A stretch of 64,000 nt of DNA, taken from positions 17,293,892 to 17,357,891 of the forward strand of contig CM030714.1 in NCBI GenBank assembly GCA_017979445.1, read 5' to 3'. Source of the DNA: Akebia trifoliata. Taxonomy: Eukaryota > Streptophyta > Magnoliopsida > Ranunculales > Lardizabalaceae. The notes below the pieces were generated by a model. The model was not told the origin of the DNA. It saw only the letters and a list, made by a program, of their open reading frames with translations, and ran no database searches. Positions 46,409-56,921 of the stretch are shown here, piece by piece; the first letter of the stretch is position 1; each line of letters begins with the position of its first letter. The translations under genes and the position numbers were made by a program.

Positions 46409-48155
46409 TGAAAACGCCCTCGATCCGCAGGGTGCGCGGATCCACTTTTGACCCTTGAGGTTTGGGAGTCGCCACCTAGTTATTACAGTCTAGGAACCGA
46501 ACATTGACTCTAAAAGGTAAAAGAAACAAATCTACGAAAAATAAGAAACTAAGCTCGGGGATCACATTACGGAGTTGGAAAGTGTTAGGCACCAACCCCG
46601 CCTGGCAAACGCCGATATCTACTAATTCCCAAATAGAACTACATTGCTAAAAAGATCTAATCAATAAAAAAATAAAAAAAATACTTACCTTTTTCGAAAG
46701 CAATGATTTTTTTCCCTCAGATCTGATAGAACAACTTCTTGTACAGTATTTCTCGCTTCGTTCTATCACCGGAACTGATTTCTGATCTCCAACTTGAAGT
46801 ATCTCTTTCTTAGATCTGAATTCTTCGGATTTTTTTATGGGTTTTGGGGTGCTTTTGAAGGGTTTCTAGGTATTTTTTAGGCTAAAATCGAAGAAGGGAT
46901 GTTAGGTAAGGAGTTGGGACTCCAAAACTAGGGTTTATGGGAGGCTAGGGGGACTTTTAGACCTACTTCTCTTAGGATTTATGATTTGATACGAAAATAG
47001 GGTGTAAGGACCTCTATTTATAGATTTTTTTAGGGGTTGATTTAGATAGAATTAGTGTTTGATTGTAATTCTTTTAGTTAGAGTTGTGTTTTAGTTAGAC
47101 TTATTTTAGGTAGAGTTGTGTTTTAATTAGAATTGTTTTAGGTGGAGTTGTGTTTTAGTTAGAACTCTATTAGATAGAGTTATTATTTAATTAGAACTCT
47201 ATTATGATTTTGACTTTTGGACTTATTTGATTGACTTTTAATATTTTGACTTTAGTCTTAATTGATTGACTTTTAATATCTTGACTTCAGTTTTGCTTAA
47301 TTGACTTTAATTTTGACTTTAGTCTCACTTGATTGACTTTAATACCTTAACCTTAGTCTTGCTTGATTGACTTTAATTTTTTGAAGAACCCTCCTTTATC
47401 ATATCTTTAATTCTTTGGACCCCCAAATGGAGGGGTCCTGAAAGAAATATCTCACGAACCCTCAACAATTTTTCATGAGAGCCCGATTGATCAATTTTTT
47501 AGTTCAAAGTTTTAAATTAATTTCATTAATATTTTATTTTAATTATTTAATATTTTATTTATTAATTTCAAAATTTTTAATTACGAAAATTTTGAAATTA
47601 CCATTTTACCCCTAGAGAGGACTTTTCACGTTTTAAGTCAATTTTTAATGTTCTAGGATGTTTTAGAATCAATTTTTCAGAAGAAATCAATGGAAATATT
47701 AGTTTATGTCATTTATGAAATTTTTTGTGTGAAATGGTTGTGAACTTTATGAGGGGCATTTTCGTAATTTTGTCAAATTCTGTGAAAATTGGCGAAATGA
47801 TTCATTTGGTTTCGATTTGTTATTTTATGTGTTTGAATAAGTTTTTCTAATCGTAACATAGGCTCTAGGGTTGTTTTGATGTTAGGGGTATTTTGATAAT
47901 TTAACTAATTTTTAGTGATTTTTATCGTGAAGCTTCTTTTTGTTATGCAAAATGATGATTTCTATGTTTCTGAGATCGTATTTTCTAGCATAGTGTGATT
48001 TCTATGGTTTTGTCAATTTGAGATACCTCATCCAGATTTCTGAAACATATTTGGTAACAAAATAAAGCATTGGAATAAACATCCATCATTGGGAACCGTT
48101 GCAATCGGGTTGACGTGTTGATTAATCAGGCGAGTGCAAAAATGGGGTGTCTACA
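46409..48155 (-). repeat. 5' LTR of the complete LTR-A element
   Basis: 1,747 bp. TATA at 47015-47022 (minus reading TATAAATA); splice-donor-like site on the minus strand near 46683-46694; U5 primer-like site GGAGTCGCCA (plus reading) at 46465-46474; U5 hairpin at about 46422-46442 with one changed base. Confidence 0.93.
47015..47022 (-). promoter_or_regulatory. LTR TATA box of the complete element
   Basis: TATAAATAGAGG on the minus strand; this is the copy that would drive the genomic RNA. Confidence 0.65.
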
Positions 48156-49398
48156 AAGAGTTACTTCCTTGGTCCTCTAAGATCCTCTAGATTAGGTTAA
48201 TACTAATAAGAACTGATCATTTTGGTTTATATGACAACCCTAAGCCCTAATCCTATACCCAAAAGTATAGGAGAAATTTCTCAGGACCTTAGCTTAGATC
48301 TAAGGGTAAGAGTGACCATCAATCCTAACAAATCCACGACATAGCTCTAAATGGAAGGAAAACCCTCCTTAGGGGGGGGGGGTAGTCAAGAGGGATACTT
48401 GTTTTGGTCCGAGGGTCAATAGGAAAGACCCTCGAGGTTTCCCTAGTCATAATTTATTGTCTCGGTCAGATATGAGTGGGGAAAACACCAAAAACTGCCT
48501 TTAGCCAATAGTGGGCATTCTAGGATAAAATGTGCCTGTGCTTGGTCAAACCTAAGAGTCAGCCAAGCTAGAAGTTTGCCTAGGAAAAATTTTGGCTAAA
48601 ATTTTGCTCTGGCTAAACCTTAAGGTCAGGCAGAACAAAATTTTGTTCAAATTTGACTTCTAGCAACTTCCAAATATCTATTTTTCATATTTAATCGATG
48701 GATTTTGAATCCTTTAGAGTTGCAAATCAACTTTATGAGGTTTCAACCTTGAGACATTAATTATAAGAATCGAATTAACAACAAAGTGAAGCCCTTCTCT
48801 TACCAAAAGAGGGAAATCCTACTCTATTACAGGAACACTTGGAACGACTTTACAATTTGATCTTTGAAGGTCGACTCAGACTTAAAAGGATTTTAAGGAG
48901 TTGGCACACAATCTGTTGGGATTCGCTTTCAAAACATGTATCCTAAACCTCTAACTGAAGGCTATGCATGATCGACGATAGGTAGGTTGAAGGTTCTCAA
49001 TTCTTCAAACCTCCACACAAGCCGAAGCAAGCATCTCATTGGTTGGTGATTAGTTGGATGTTTTCGTCTCCATTTCTCAAGGTTACTTGCATCCAGGGAT
49101 AGATAGTTTTGATAGGAAAGGTGATTTGTGAAACAACTATGATCGAGAGTGCACAAGTGCAATTTAAAAAAAACAAAGTGTGCCAACTTTGCAAAGAGAA
49201 CAGTCCCAAAAAGACAAAAGAAAAAAAATCAGTCATATATTATTACATCATCTACCACTCATAAATAAAAGAAAACAAAGGAAAAAAAAAAAACAAGTTA
49301 GCTACAAAAATCAATAAACTTGTATTTTAAAATTATCACCAATGGTCAAAAAAAAAATCTGGCTTGAACCCTCAGCATCCCTAATAGAGTTGCCAAGC
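48156..49398 (-). other. LTR-C leader, right of the nested element
   Basis: Collinear with 22550-23861. Contains an 11-G run near 48372 and worn 35-bp motif copies at 48540-48650. The minus-strand frames at 48962-49236 are not conserved. The primer site is at its right end. Confidence 0.65.
49378..49395 (-). promoter_or_regulatory. Primer binding site of the LTR-C unit, tRNA-Arg type
   Basis: Minus strand TGGCAACTCTATTAGGGA, three bases from the LTR end at 49399. It differs at only a few places from the LTR-A site, which ties both families to the same primer type. Confidence 0.6.
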
Positions 49399-52022
49399 TG
49401 TAGATACGTGGGCTTCGAAACCTTTGAGGTTTTGAGCTCATCTACACGAGTTTAGGAGCTATTAACATTCAATTATGTTATGAATGGGCACCATAAAAAA
49501 TTTATTTTATCTATTTTTGGCTTGTAGTGACTCACTTATCCAAATGCATAGGCAAAAGATCTTCCTAGAGTATCTAAAGTAAGAAGGTTCGATTGAGGGA
49601 TACCAATTGTTGATCAAAAGTGAAATTAGAAATTCAATTTTTTTTTTTATTTTATAGATAGAGGAAGCTATAGAAAATTTGAGAAAAATTGACTATAGTT
49701 TTGTTTTAAAAAATAAGCAAAAGAAGATGATGAGCAAGCTCCTACTAAAAGTAAGTGCTTGCTGGATTTTTTGTGAGATTCGGACTTTGATGGAAATCCA
49801 AATAGATTTCATCATTTAGGGTCCCAAAGCTTTAAAGCAAGTTTATATGCTCCCTAAGGAGACTTTGTTTATTGGTTTGACTTTTTGGTGAGATTCATAA
49901 CTTGAACTACACCAAGTAAGAAGTAAGACTACATGCATAAGATTTTGTCCATTTTTTGAATGTTTTTTTATACTCCAAAGACTGGACATAGATTTATAAG
50001 AACCTACACCTTTACTTATAGTCTTTTAGAGGTGGGTGTGCGCAAAATGTATGCATGTGATAGACTTATCTATAGAAGATTACCTCCAAGGAGGGTATAC
50101 TCTCTAGCTCTTTTGCCATAAAAAATAAGGAAAATAAACATCTAATCATTGTATTTAAATTGCAAGAATATAAATGCATCTACACTAGAAATTAAATTGT
50201 AAGAAATTAAGAAATATAAAATAACATCTAAGACTCTTAAGGAGTTTATGAAGGACTTATAAAAGGAGATTACCTCATAGAGGAATTACTTTATCTCTCT
50301 CTCCAAGCCTTGAGACTAAGAATTAAATAAACTACATTATTAAAGTAAAACCATGTAAATAAAAGAAAAAAAAACTTGAAATTAAGAAAGGGGAAGTAGT
50401 AGGAAGGGGGAGATCAGATGGGAACAAAGGGTTTAACCTCACCTTGGTCTTCTTCTTCTATAGATTTTGAGAGAAGTTTGAGAGAATAGAAAGGTTAAAA
50501 AGGTTTGGGAGAGATTTGAGTAGAATTTTGAATCAACAAATAAGCCTCTCCATTTATAGAAAATTTCAAAAAAAAAACATTCCAAGAATTCAACAAATAC
50601 TTAAAAATTTAAAAAAAAACTATATTTAAATATATATTTAAAAATTTTAAAAATTCAGAAAGTCATTTTTTTGCTAGTAATAGAGCAAAAATCCGAGAAA
50701 AGGTAACAGGAAAGTTTTCATGCCAATTTGAGAATTCTCATCCATTAATGGACATTTGATCACCAGGAAAAAAATTCTTAAGTTAAGCTCAGTCATGGAA
50801 AGTTTTTTAAAACTCTAAATGTAAAGTAAATTTTTACTAAAGTGAACACAGATTGAAATTTTCATCTTCAAATCTTTTCTTGTATTAAATACATTCAAGA
50901 GTCCTACATCGTGCCACGGAACTTATTTCTTTTGAAAGCTTCGAGAGCCATACACCATGTCGAGATGCCCAGAATTTGATGTAATCCCTATTAAACTACG
51001 AGCATGGGAAGACTGACACTTTATTTTAACAGATTCAATCTGATCTCACTAAAGTAAAAGGCAAGCGAAGAAGTATGCTCAAACTTGACTAGGCAAACAA
51101 GGAGCTCAATTTTACATCTTTGTAATTCGTTTCACGCAACTTTGACAAATAGGGATAGTTGTATACACCTAATTTTTTCTTGAGTCAAACTTGAGAACAT
51201 TAATTTTTTTTGAGAATGGACTCGACAGAACGAGTTTCCTACATAATTTTAGTCTGAAAAACAAAGAAGGGACTAATTATTTTTGAGAGGTCCAGCCTAG
51301 TCAAATTTTGGGTTTAGCCAAGCTTAACTTAAGCTTGACCGAGGTTTAGCCAAGTTTAATTTTTGCCTGGTTGAACCTCAAGTTAAGCCAGGTTTAAGTT
51401 TAGGTTGGTCGAACTTCGAGTTTAGCCTAGAAAATTAGAACAATTGTTAAGCCCATGTGTACTCAAATTTTCTTAAGAAGAATGACTTTTTAACCCTCTC
51501 TCTTAGTGGTTTATTCTCCAAGAAATCCCTCTTCTAACCTTTTAATTTTTTAAAACATCACATGGGTCCAATGGCATTCGATGTAATTTAACCAATTTTG
51601 AAAGCCTATGACACTTTTATCAGTCCTAGAAATATTTTTAGAACATCTACCTATTGACCATCTATCCCTAATTTGTTAGAAATTCTCTCAAGGAAAGTGA
51701 CCAAAGAAGTCAAAAATCAATCATCTAATTCCATATCATTTGGTTTGGTTCCTTCACATTTGACTCAAGATTGAGTTCTTAGGACCATTCTAACTTCTAT
51801 CAAGAGTTCTCTAGAACTTTTAAAATTTTACCATCCTATTCATTGATGATCAAGATTGGTGTGACTCAATAAGAGGATAAAAGACTATCAAGGCAAAGGT
51901 TAGAAGGCGGAAGTAATGCTTTTCATGCAGGTTTTAGTAAAATTGTTAGGAGCTTGAAGAATTGAGACCAATTTATCCCCAAGGGTTTTCCAAAATCCTA
52001 GAAATAGGAGACCCTTTCAAGG
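49399..52022 (-). mobile_element. LTR-C2, 5' LTR of the main unit, right part inverted
   Basis: 49399-50556 is LTR-C in minus orientation. 50557-52022 is in reverse orientation: it first gives the interior next to the LTR (inverted match to 25694-26290), then a polypurine tract (51144-51159), then LTR-C opening TGTATACACC at 51160 and running to 52022. Flipping 50557-52022 restores an LTR of about 2.0 kb followed by interior sequence that continues at 52023. Confidence 0.8.
50557..52022. other. 1.47-kb inversion spanning LTR-C2 and adjoining interior
   Basis: Left joint: CTCTCCATTTA continues in LTR-C3 as CCTTGGAAGGGTCTC, and that continuation appears reversed at the right joint (GAGACCCTTTCAAGG | TTTGTTTGGCC). 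Both joints are clean with no extra bases seen. Confidence 0.75.
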
Positions 52023-52983
52023 TTTGTTTGGCCAAACCAGGGGTTTGGTCAACTAAAATTTGGCTTGGTGACCTTGATATTTGGCCAAACAAAACATTTT
52101 GCTTGGCCGAACTCCAACTCCGGCCAAACTCTTTCAAAAGTCAATTGAGCCTCATTTGCTCATTTTGTATTGACCGAACTTGAAAATTTCTCAAATTTTC
52201 TCTGTCGGACCTTGACTTACAGCCTTGTGAACATTGTTGCTAATCCAAACTTGAACTTTGGTCATCCTCAAGATTGTGGTATGAGTCAACTAAGTCTTTG
52301 GATCATTCAATTTTGATATTTGATTATACGGATCGACGATTTAGATCAATTTTACCTTAGAAATTAGAATTTCTTCGTGAGGTAAGTGATTTATCATGAT
52401 TCTATTCAATTTTTCTTGATCAATTTTTTTTTAAGTTGTGAGTATCATGCCTTGATTGGGTTGATTGGCAAACGAATCAGGTATTTGGATTGGGATTGGA
52501 TTGGATTTGGGAGGAGAAAGTGGGTTAGGAGTCGAGATGGAATTTAAGCAAAATTGGTTGGATTTAATGAATTCGAGAATAAAAGAGGAATCTTGGGGTT
52601 AAGTTAATGGAATAAAATGAGTTGAAGATGATTTTAATGGCATGGGAAGGTATTTTATTTCTGCACTCCACGTGTTCGATGAAATGTCTCAACGGGATTG
52701 TTTGAAGACATGATAAGGTTTGGAGGTAGGTAATGTGTTGAATTTTCTTAGGTAGGGATTTGAAACATTTAGGTGGGATTTTTATTGACTTGGGGTGGTT
52801 ATTTCTTGTCGGGCATGCCACGTGTTTGTCAAAATGCCTCAACGGGGTAGACATGGATTTGGGGTGTGAATTGGCTAAGGCACGAGATTTTTGATATTTT
52901 GATATTTTCAAATATTTTTTGTTATTTTCCAGGTATAGATCTTGATTTGCTTCTACTATTTATTATGCTTTCTTTTTTCTCTG
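52023..52983 (-). other. LTR-C 3'UTR of the second unit
   Basis: Collinear with 26287-27249, including the CACTCCACGTGTTCGATG block and the TTTTCCAGGTATAGATCTTG just before the mobile-domain gene. No gene on the minus strand. Confidence 0.65.
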
Positions 52984-53417
52984 ATGGGTTGGTTCAACAT
53001 TTTCAAGGCTTTGAGAGGTAAAATCTTTAGAAAGAGTAAAGGAAAGGAGGTTGCTCCTCTTCATGGGACTTTTTCAAGTAGTTCAAATGAAGTGAGATCT
53101 CAAATGCCCTCGGATAGTAGAAAAGAATATGAGGCCATTCATGACCTTCCACCTGTAGGGCCCATGATCAAGGTAAGGGATTTAGAGGATACTTTGGGGC
53201 TATGGGTTACTACTATTCTTGAGATTTCTGCCTAGATCTATGATATTCCTTTACTGATTGGTCTTTGTGACCATATTTCTATTTGTATATGAGTTGGCAT
53301 TAGGGTGCGTATCCTGAAAAGTCAGTTCAAAGGTAGTTGGTACACTTTCTGCAATATTTTCATATCTTCTTCTGATGATCTTAGGGCATAGATGCATTTG
53401 GTAGATTTTGGCACTTT
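52984..53417 (+). pseudogene. 5' fragment of the antisense mobile-domain-like gene (second unit)
   Basis: Second copy of the gene at 27250. It starts MGWFNIFKALRGK (MGQFNIFKSLRSQ there) and continues DSRKEYEAIHD and VRDLEDTLGLWVT to about residue 84 without a stop. After that it has stops where the other copy reads through, and vice versa, so the two decayed separately. The acceptor before the ATG is changed (TCTCTG). It breaks off at 53417, inside the DFGTF block, where it joins the middle of LTR-C3. This part precedes the recognisable mobile domain, so identity rests on the first copy. Confidence 0.6.
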
Positions 53418-54637
53418 TAAGGAGTATAAAACAACATCTAAGACTCTTAAGGAGTTTATTAAGGACTTATAAGGGGAAATTACCTCATAGAGGAATTATT
53501 CCCTCTCCCTAAGCCTTGGGCTAAAAACAAAAGAAATTACATTATTAAACTAGAAAGCATATAAATAAAGGAAAACAAGCTCAAAATTATAAAAAAAAAG
53601 GAGTAGTAGGATAAATGATATTAGATGGCACCATGGTTTTCTTCTATGAATTTTGAGAGAAGTTTGAGAGAATAGGAAGGCAAAAAAGGTTTGGAAGAGA
53701 TTTGTACAAAATTTTGGATCACCAAATGAGCCCTTCCATTTACCTTGGAAGGGTCTCATTTATAGGATTTGGGAAAAGTCTTGAGGATAAATTGGTCATA
53801 CTTCTTTAAGTTCCTAATAATTTTACTAAAACCTTCATGACAATCATTACTTCCACCTTTTAACCATGGCCTTGATGGTCTTTATCCTCTTGTTAGGTCT
53901 CACCAATCTTGATCATCAATGGATAGGATGTTAAAAACCTAAAAGTTCTAGAGAATTCTTAATGGAGGTTAGAATGGTCCCAAGACCTCAATCTTGAGTC
54001 AAATGTGAAGGAATCAAATCAAATGGCATGTAGTTAGATAATAGGTTTTTGGCTTCTTTGGTCACTTCCCTTGAGAGAATCTCTAATGAATTAGGGATAA
54101 GTTGATCATTGGGAAGAAGTTCTAAAGAATTCTCTAAGGCGGACAAAAGTGCCATAGGTTTTGGAAATTGGTCAAATTTCATTGAATTTCATAAGAACCA
54201 TGTGATCTTTTAAGAAAGTTAGAAATGTAGAAAAGAGAATAAGGAGGGATTTCTTGGAGAATAAGCCACTAAGAGATAGGGTTAAGAAGTCATTCTCCTT
54301 AAAAAAATTCGAGTACACATAGTCTTAACAATTGTTCTAATTGTCTGGGCTGAACTCAAAGTTCGGCCAAGCTAAATTTAACCTTGGCCAAACTTGAGGT
54401 TCAGTCAGTCATAAATTTAAGCTTGGCCAAACTTGAGGCTTAGTCAAGCATAAATTAAGCTTGGCTAAAACCAAAGTTCAACCAGCCATAAATTTAACCA
54501 GGCTGGAGCTCTCTAAATTAATGGGTCCCTACTTTGATCTTAGGACTAAAATTGTGTAGGAAACTCTCCATGTTCCATTCATTCTAAGGAATTTTTAATG
54601 CTCTCGGGCTCAACTCAAGAAAAAAGGGGTGTCTACA
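53418..54637 (-). mobile_element. LTR-C3, truncated LTR
   Basis: Starts abruptly in mid-LTR at a point matching about 24620 of LTR-C1 and ends AAAAAGGGGTGTCTACA. No polypurine tract follows, so this is the outer end of the cluster or a truncated solo LTR. 54350-54500 has four copies of the GGCCAAGC motif in alternating orientation. Confidence 0.75.
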
Positions 54638-55513
54638 TAGTGGAAATGAGGATACACTTACATGTTTTTTTAGAGTTTGAGATAATGTGTGATGAAGTTT
54701 TAAGTTGGGCTTTTTGTTCTTTCATATCTTAAATTAGGATGAAATGTTCTGTTCTTAATCTGACCCAAACTCGTTTGGATGACCTTGATAATTGACTTGG
54801 TAAGTAGGTTAATACTTAATATAGCTTTAGAAGTTTCTAAGCAACTTTAGCCATGAGATTCTTCTATGTTTACAAAAAGGACCATCATTGTCAACCTGTA
54901 TTGTTTATTGATTCAAAAAAGAAACAAAATGGATAAAAACAAATTATCAAGGTTGGAATGGCCAGCACAGGGGCGGAGCTAGCAGGGGCAATTGTCGCCC
55001 ACAAAACTTTGAGATACTCCCGTATTTTCGACTAATTATATGTCCTATTTGCCCCCATTCCCTCACCTCTCTCCCCATTTGCCCCGCCTCCTCACATCCC
55101 TCCAATTTTTTACCCTTTACCCCCTTCAATTTTGTAAAGATGGCATTGCCTCTTGACTAGACCTTATCTCATAGACTAATTGGAAATGACCTAAACATCT
55201 TTTTTTCAAGGTCTTACCAAAAACCTAAATATTTTGCCCACTACAAGAAAATCCCTTCTCCACCCCAACCTGTACCCAATAAGAAAATTGTGAATTTTTA
55301 ATTTCTAGCCTCCTGAGGGACAACATCAAACCAATGGCTGAGTTTGGTGTAAAAACAGTTAAAATTCCTAGGGAGCAATATCGATTTTGTATAAAAATAC
55401 TATCTTCAAAGAAAATTAAATCATACATCCATTAATGTTCTTTTAGGAAATAACAAAATGCAAATAAGTTCATTTCTTCAACAATCAATGGTACAGTGGC
55501 ATACATATAGATG

Positions 55514-55746
55514 GAGTACACATGCTAGCTGTCAACAAATTTTTGTGCTAAGCTGATGAACCAATGACATGATGCCAAGTGCATTTAAAAAGTTACTTAA
55601 AATGGGAACTTTTAACCTTTTGGAAATTTTCTCCCTAAATTTTCACTTCCCACCCACCAATCACACTTGCTTTTGCAATACATGTGGTGTCATGCCATTG
55701 GTTCATCAGCTTAACACTAAAATTTGTTAACAACAAATGTGTACTC
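55514..55746. mobile_element. Foldback (MITE-like) element
   Basis: Arms of about 74 bp (55514-55588 and 55673-55746) are inverted repeats of each other at roughly 80 percent, around a loop of about 84 bp. The best part is TAAGCTGATGAACCAATG and its complement, both with few changes. No target duplication was identified. Confidence 0.6.
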
Positions 55747-56185
55747 ATGCAGATGCAATGGTGCCAACTAAGCTAAGTTGGTAAGGCTTGAGGAGTCTTG
55801 ATCTCATTACCTAGTAAATCCCAATGAACTCTTGAACCCAACTTTATTACTGTTGACTACTAACCCCTTTTTGCCTACCCCTCCCTCCCCTTTCCCTTCC
55901 CTTTCCCAACCCAAACTTAACACACACAAAAAAAAAAAACACTGCGTGAAATTTCAAGAAAAATGGCAGCCTTTGAATATACCCAAATTTAGTGGCCTGG
56001 CACACCAAGCTAAACCGTCGAAGTGAACATTGTCAAAGATAGAATTTGAATGACGAAAATTTTTGTAAAAAATTTCGGTTTTTTGACTCTCGAGGCTATT
56101 GTGACAAAAAGATCCACCGTTATAAGTAATATTTTTTAAAAAATTGATGGATCTATTGCGGTGAAAATAGCTACCTTGATAAGTA

Positions 56186-56189
<4 letters not shown>

Positions 56190-56239
<50 letters not shown>
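56190..56239. repeat. (AT)n microsatellite
   Basis: About 25 uninterrupted AT units. Confidence 0.97.
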
Positions 56240-56241
<2 letters not shown>

Positions 56242-56921
56242 CCCTCTACATTCTTGTGCATAAGCACCTGGAAATTAAATAATTGATATATATTTATAAA
56301 TTTGATTTTCAATTACAATCAAATAGTAATTAATATAATTCGAACTTCAAGAACTTCTTTGTTTACATTGAATTATATTTTTCTGATGATATTATAAAAA
56401 AACATGAGCAATTATTGATTTCTTTGTTTACATTCAAGAAATCATTGATATCTCCTCTAGTGTCAAATGTATCTCTCTCGTCATCTTCTCTTTTGCATAT
56501 GTTTTTAATACTTTTGCTTGTTTTCTTACCAATTTGCTTTGATACAAAGATAATATCCCTTAATATTGCAAACTAAAGGTATGTTCATTTTGCCTCGTAG
56601 TGGGAAATAAAGTTTTAACACCTCAATTTTTTCATTTCGATTGTTGCTTTCTTAATCTGCATAAGCTTGCTTTCTTCGTAGTCTACATATGAGCTTCTTT
56701 TAAACTAGGGTTCAATCTCATTTGTGGTTCTCTTGATGATTTTGTGTTGTCTTCTAGATGAATCTGGTGCATGACCGTTGTGAAGTGCCTAAAAGTTTGT
56801 ATTTTCCCATTGTTTTATAGATCACTTACCATATTTTTTAATCAAAAACTACAATTTTTTCATAAAATCATGCATGATAGTTAATTCATCATAAGTTATA
56901 TTTTACTGAATAAATTGAAAG

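Larger units (their letters stand above)
37050..48155 (-). mobile_element. Complete LTR-A element, 11.1 kb, TSD AAGAG, non-autonomous
   Basis: Two LTRs (37050-38733, 46409-48155), perfect AAGAG duplications at 37045-37049 and 48156-48160, primer site, leader, gag, a scrap of pol, 3'UTR arrays and polypurine tract, all on the minus strand. The LTRs are about 93 percent alike by eye over their first 250 bp, plus a deletion of about 75 bp in the left one, so the insertion is old. Interior 7.7 kb. Protease, RT, RNase H and nearly all integrase are missing. With gag and all cis signals present it has the makeup of an element mobilised by proteins from relatives. Confidence 0.95.
22244..54637 (-). 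mobile_element. Tandem cluster of LTR-C elements (Tat/Ogre-like) with nested LTR-A insertions
   Basis: Order on the plus strand: leader piece (22244-23861), LTR-C1, interior with antisense genes, gag, leader and PBS (25694-49398), LTR-C2, second interior piece (to 53417), LTR-C3. Neighbouring units share LTRs. Interior length of the main unit without insertions is about 10.8 kb, which with its LTRs fits Ogre-type size. No RT or integrase was found, so these units are defective. Sharing of LTRs is best explained by unequal recombination between LTRs. Confidence 0.7.
54638..56921. other. Low-copy spacer, no gene
   Basis: No match to the LTR families. Holds an isolated CAGGGGCGGAGCTAGC (54966-54981), a CCCCATTTGCCCC-rich stretch (55040-55130), a foldback element and an (AT)n run. 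The plus-strand frame at 55832-56026 and minus-strand frames at 54947-55428 show no domain. This is the only part of the window that might be old host sequence. Confidence 0.5.

Noticed and set aside
54966..54981. CAGGGGCGGAGCTAGC as the end of a DNA transposon
   Set aside because: No matching inverted end or target duplication found nearby; possibly a truncated copy, not enough to call.
55761..55850. tRNA-derived SINE (TAAGCTAAGTTGG resembles an A box)
   Set aside because: No B box on the same strand at the right distance; the A-box word is part of a local palindrome.
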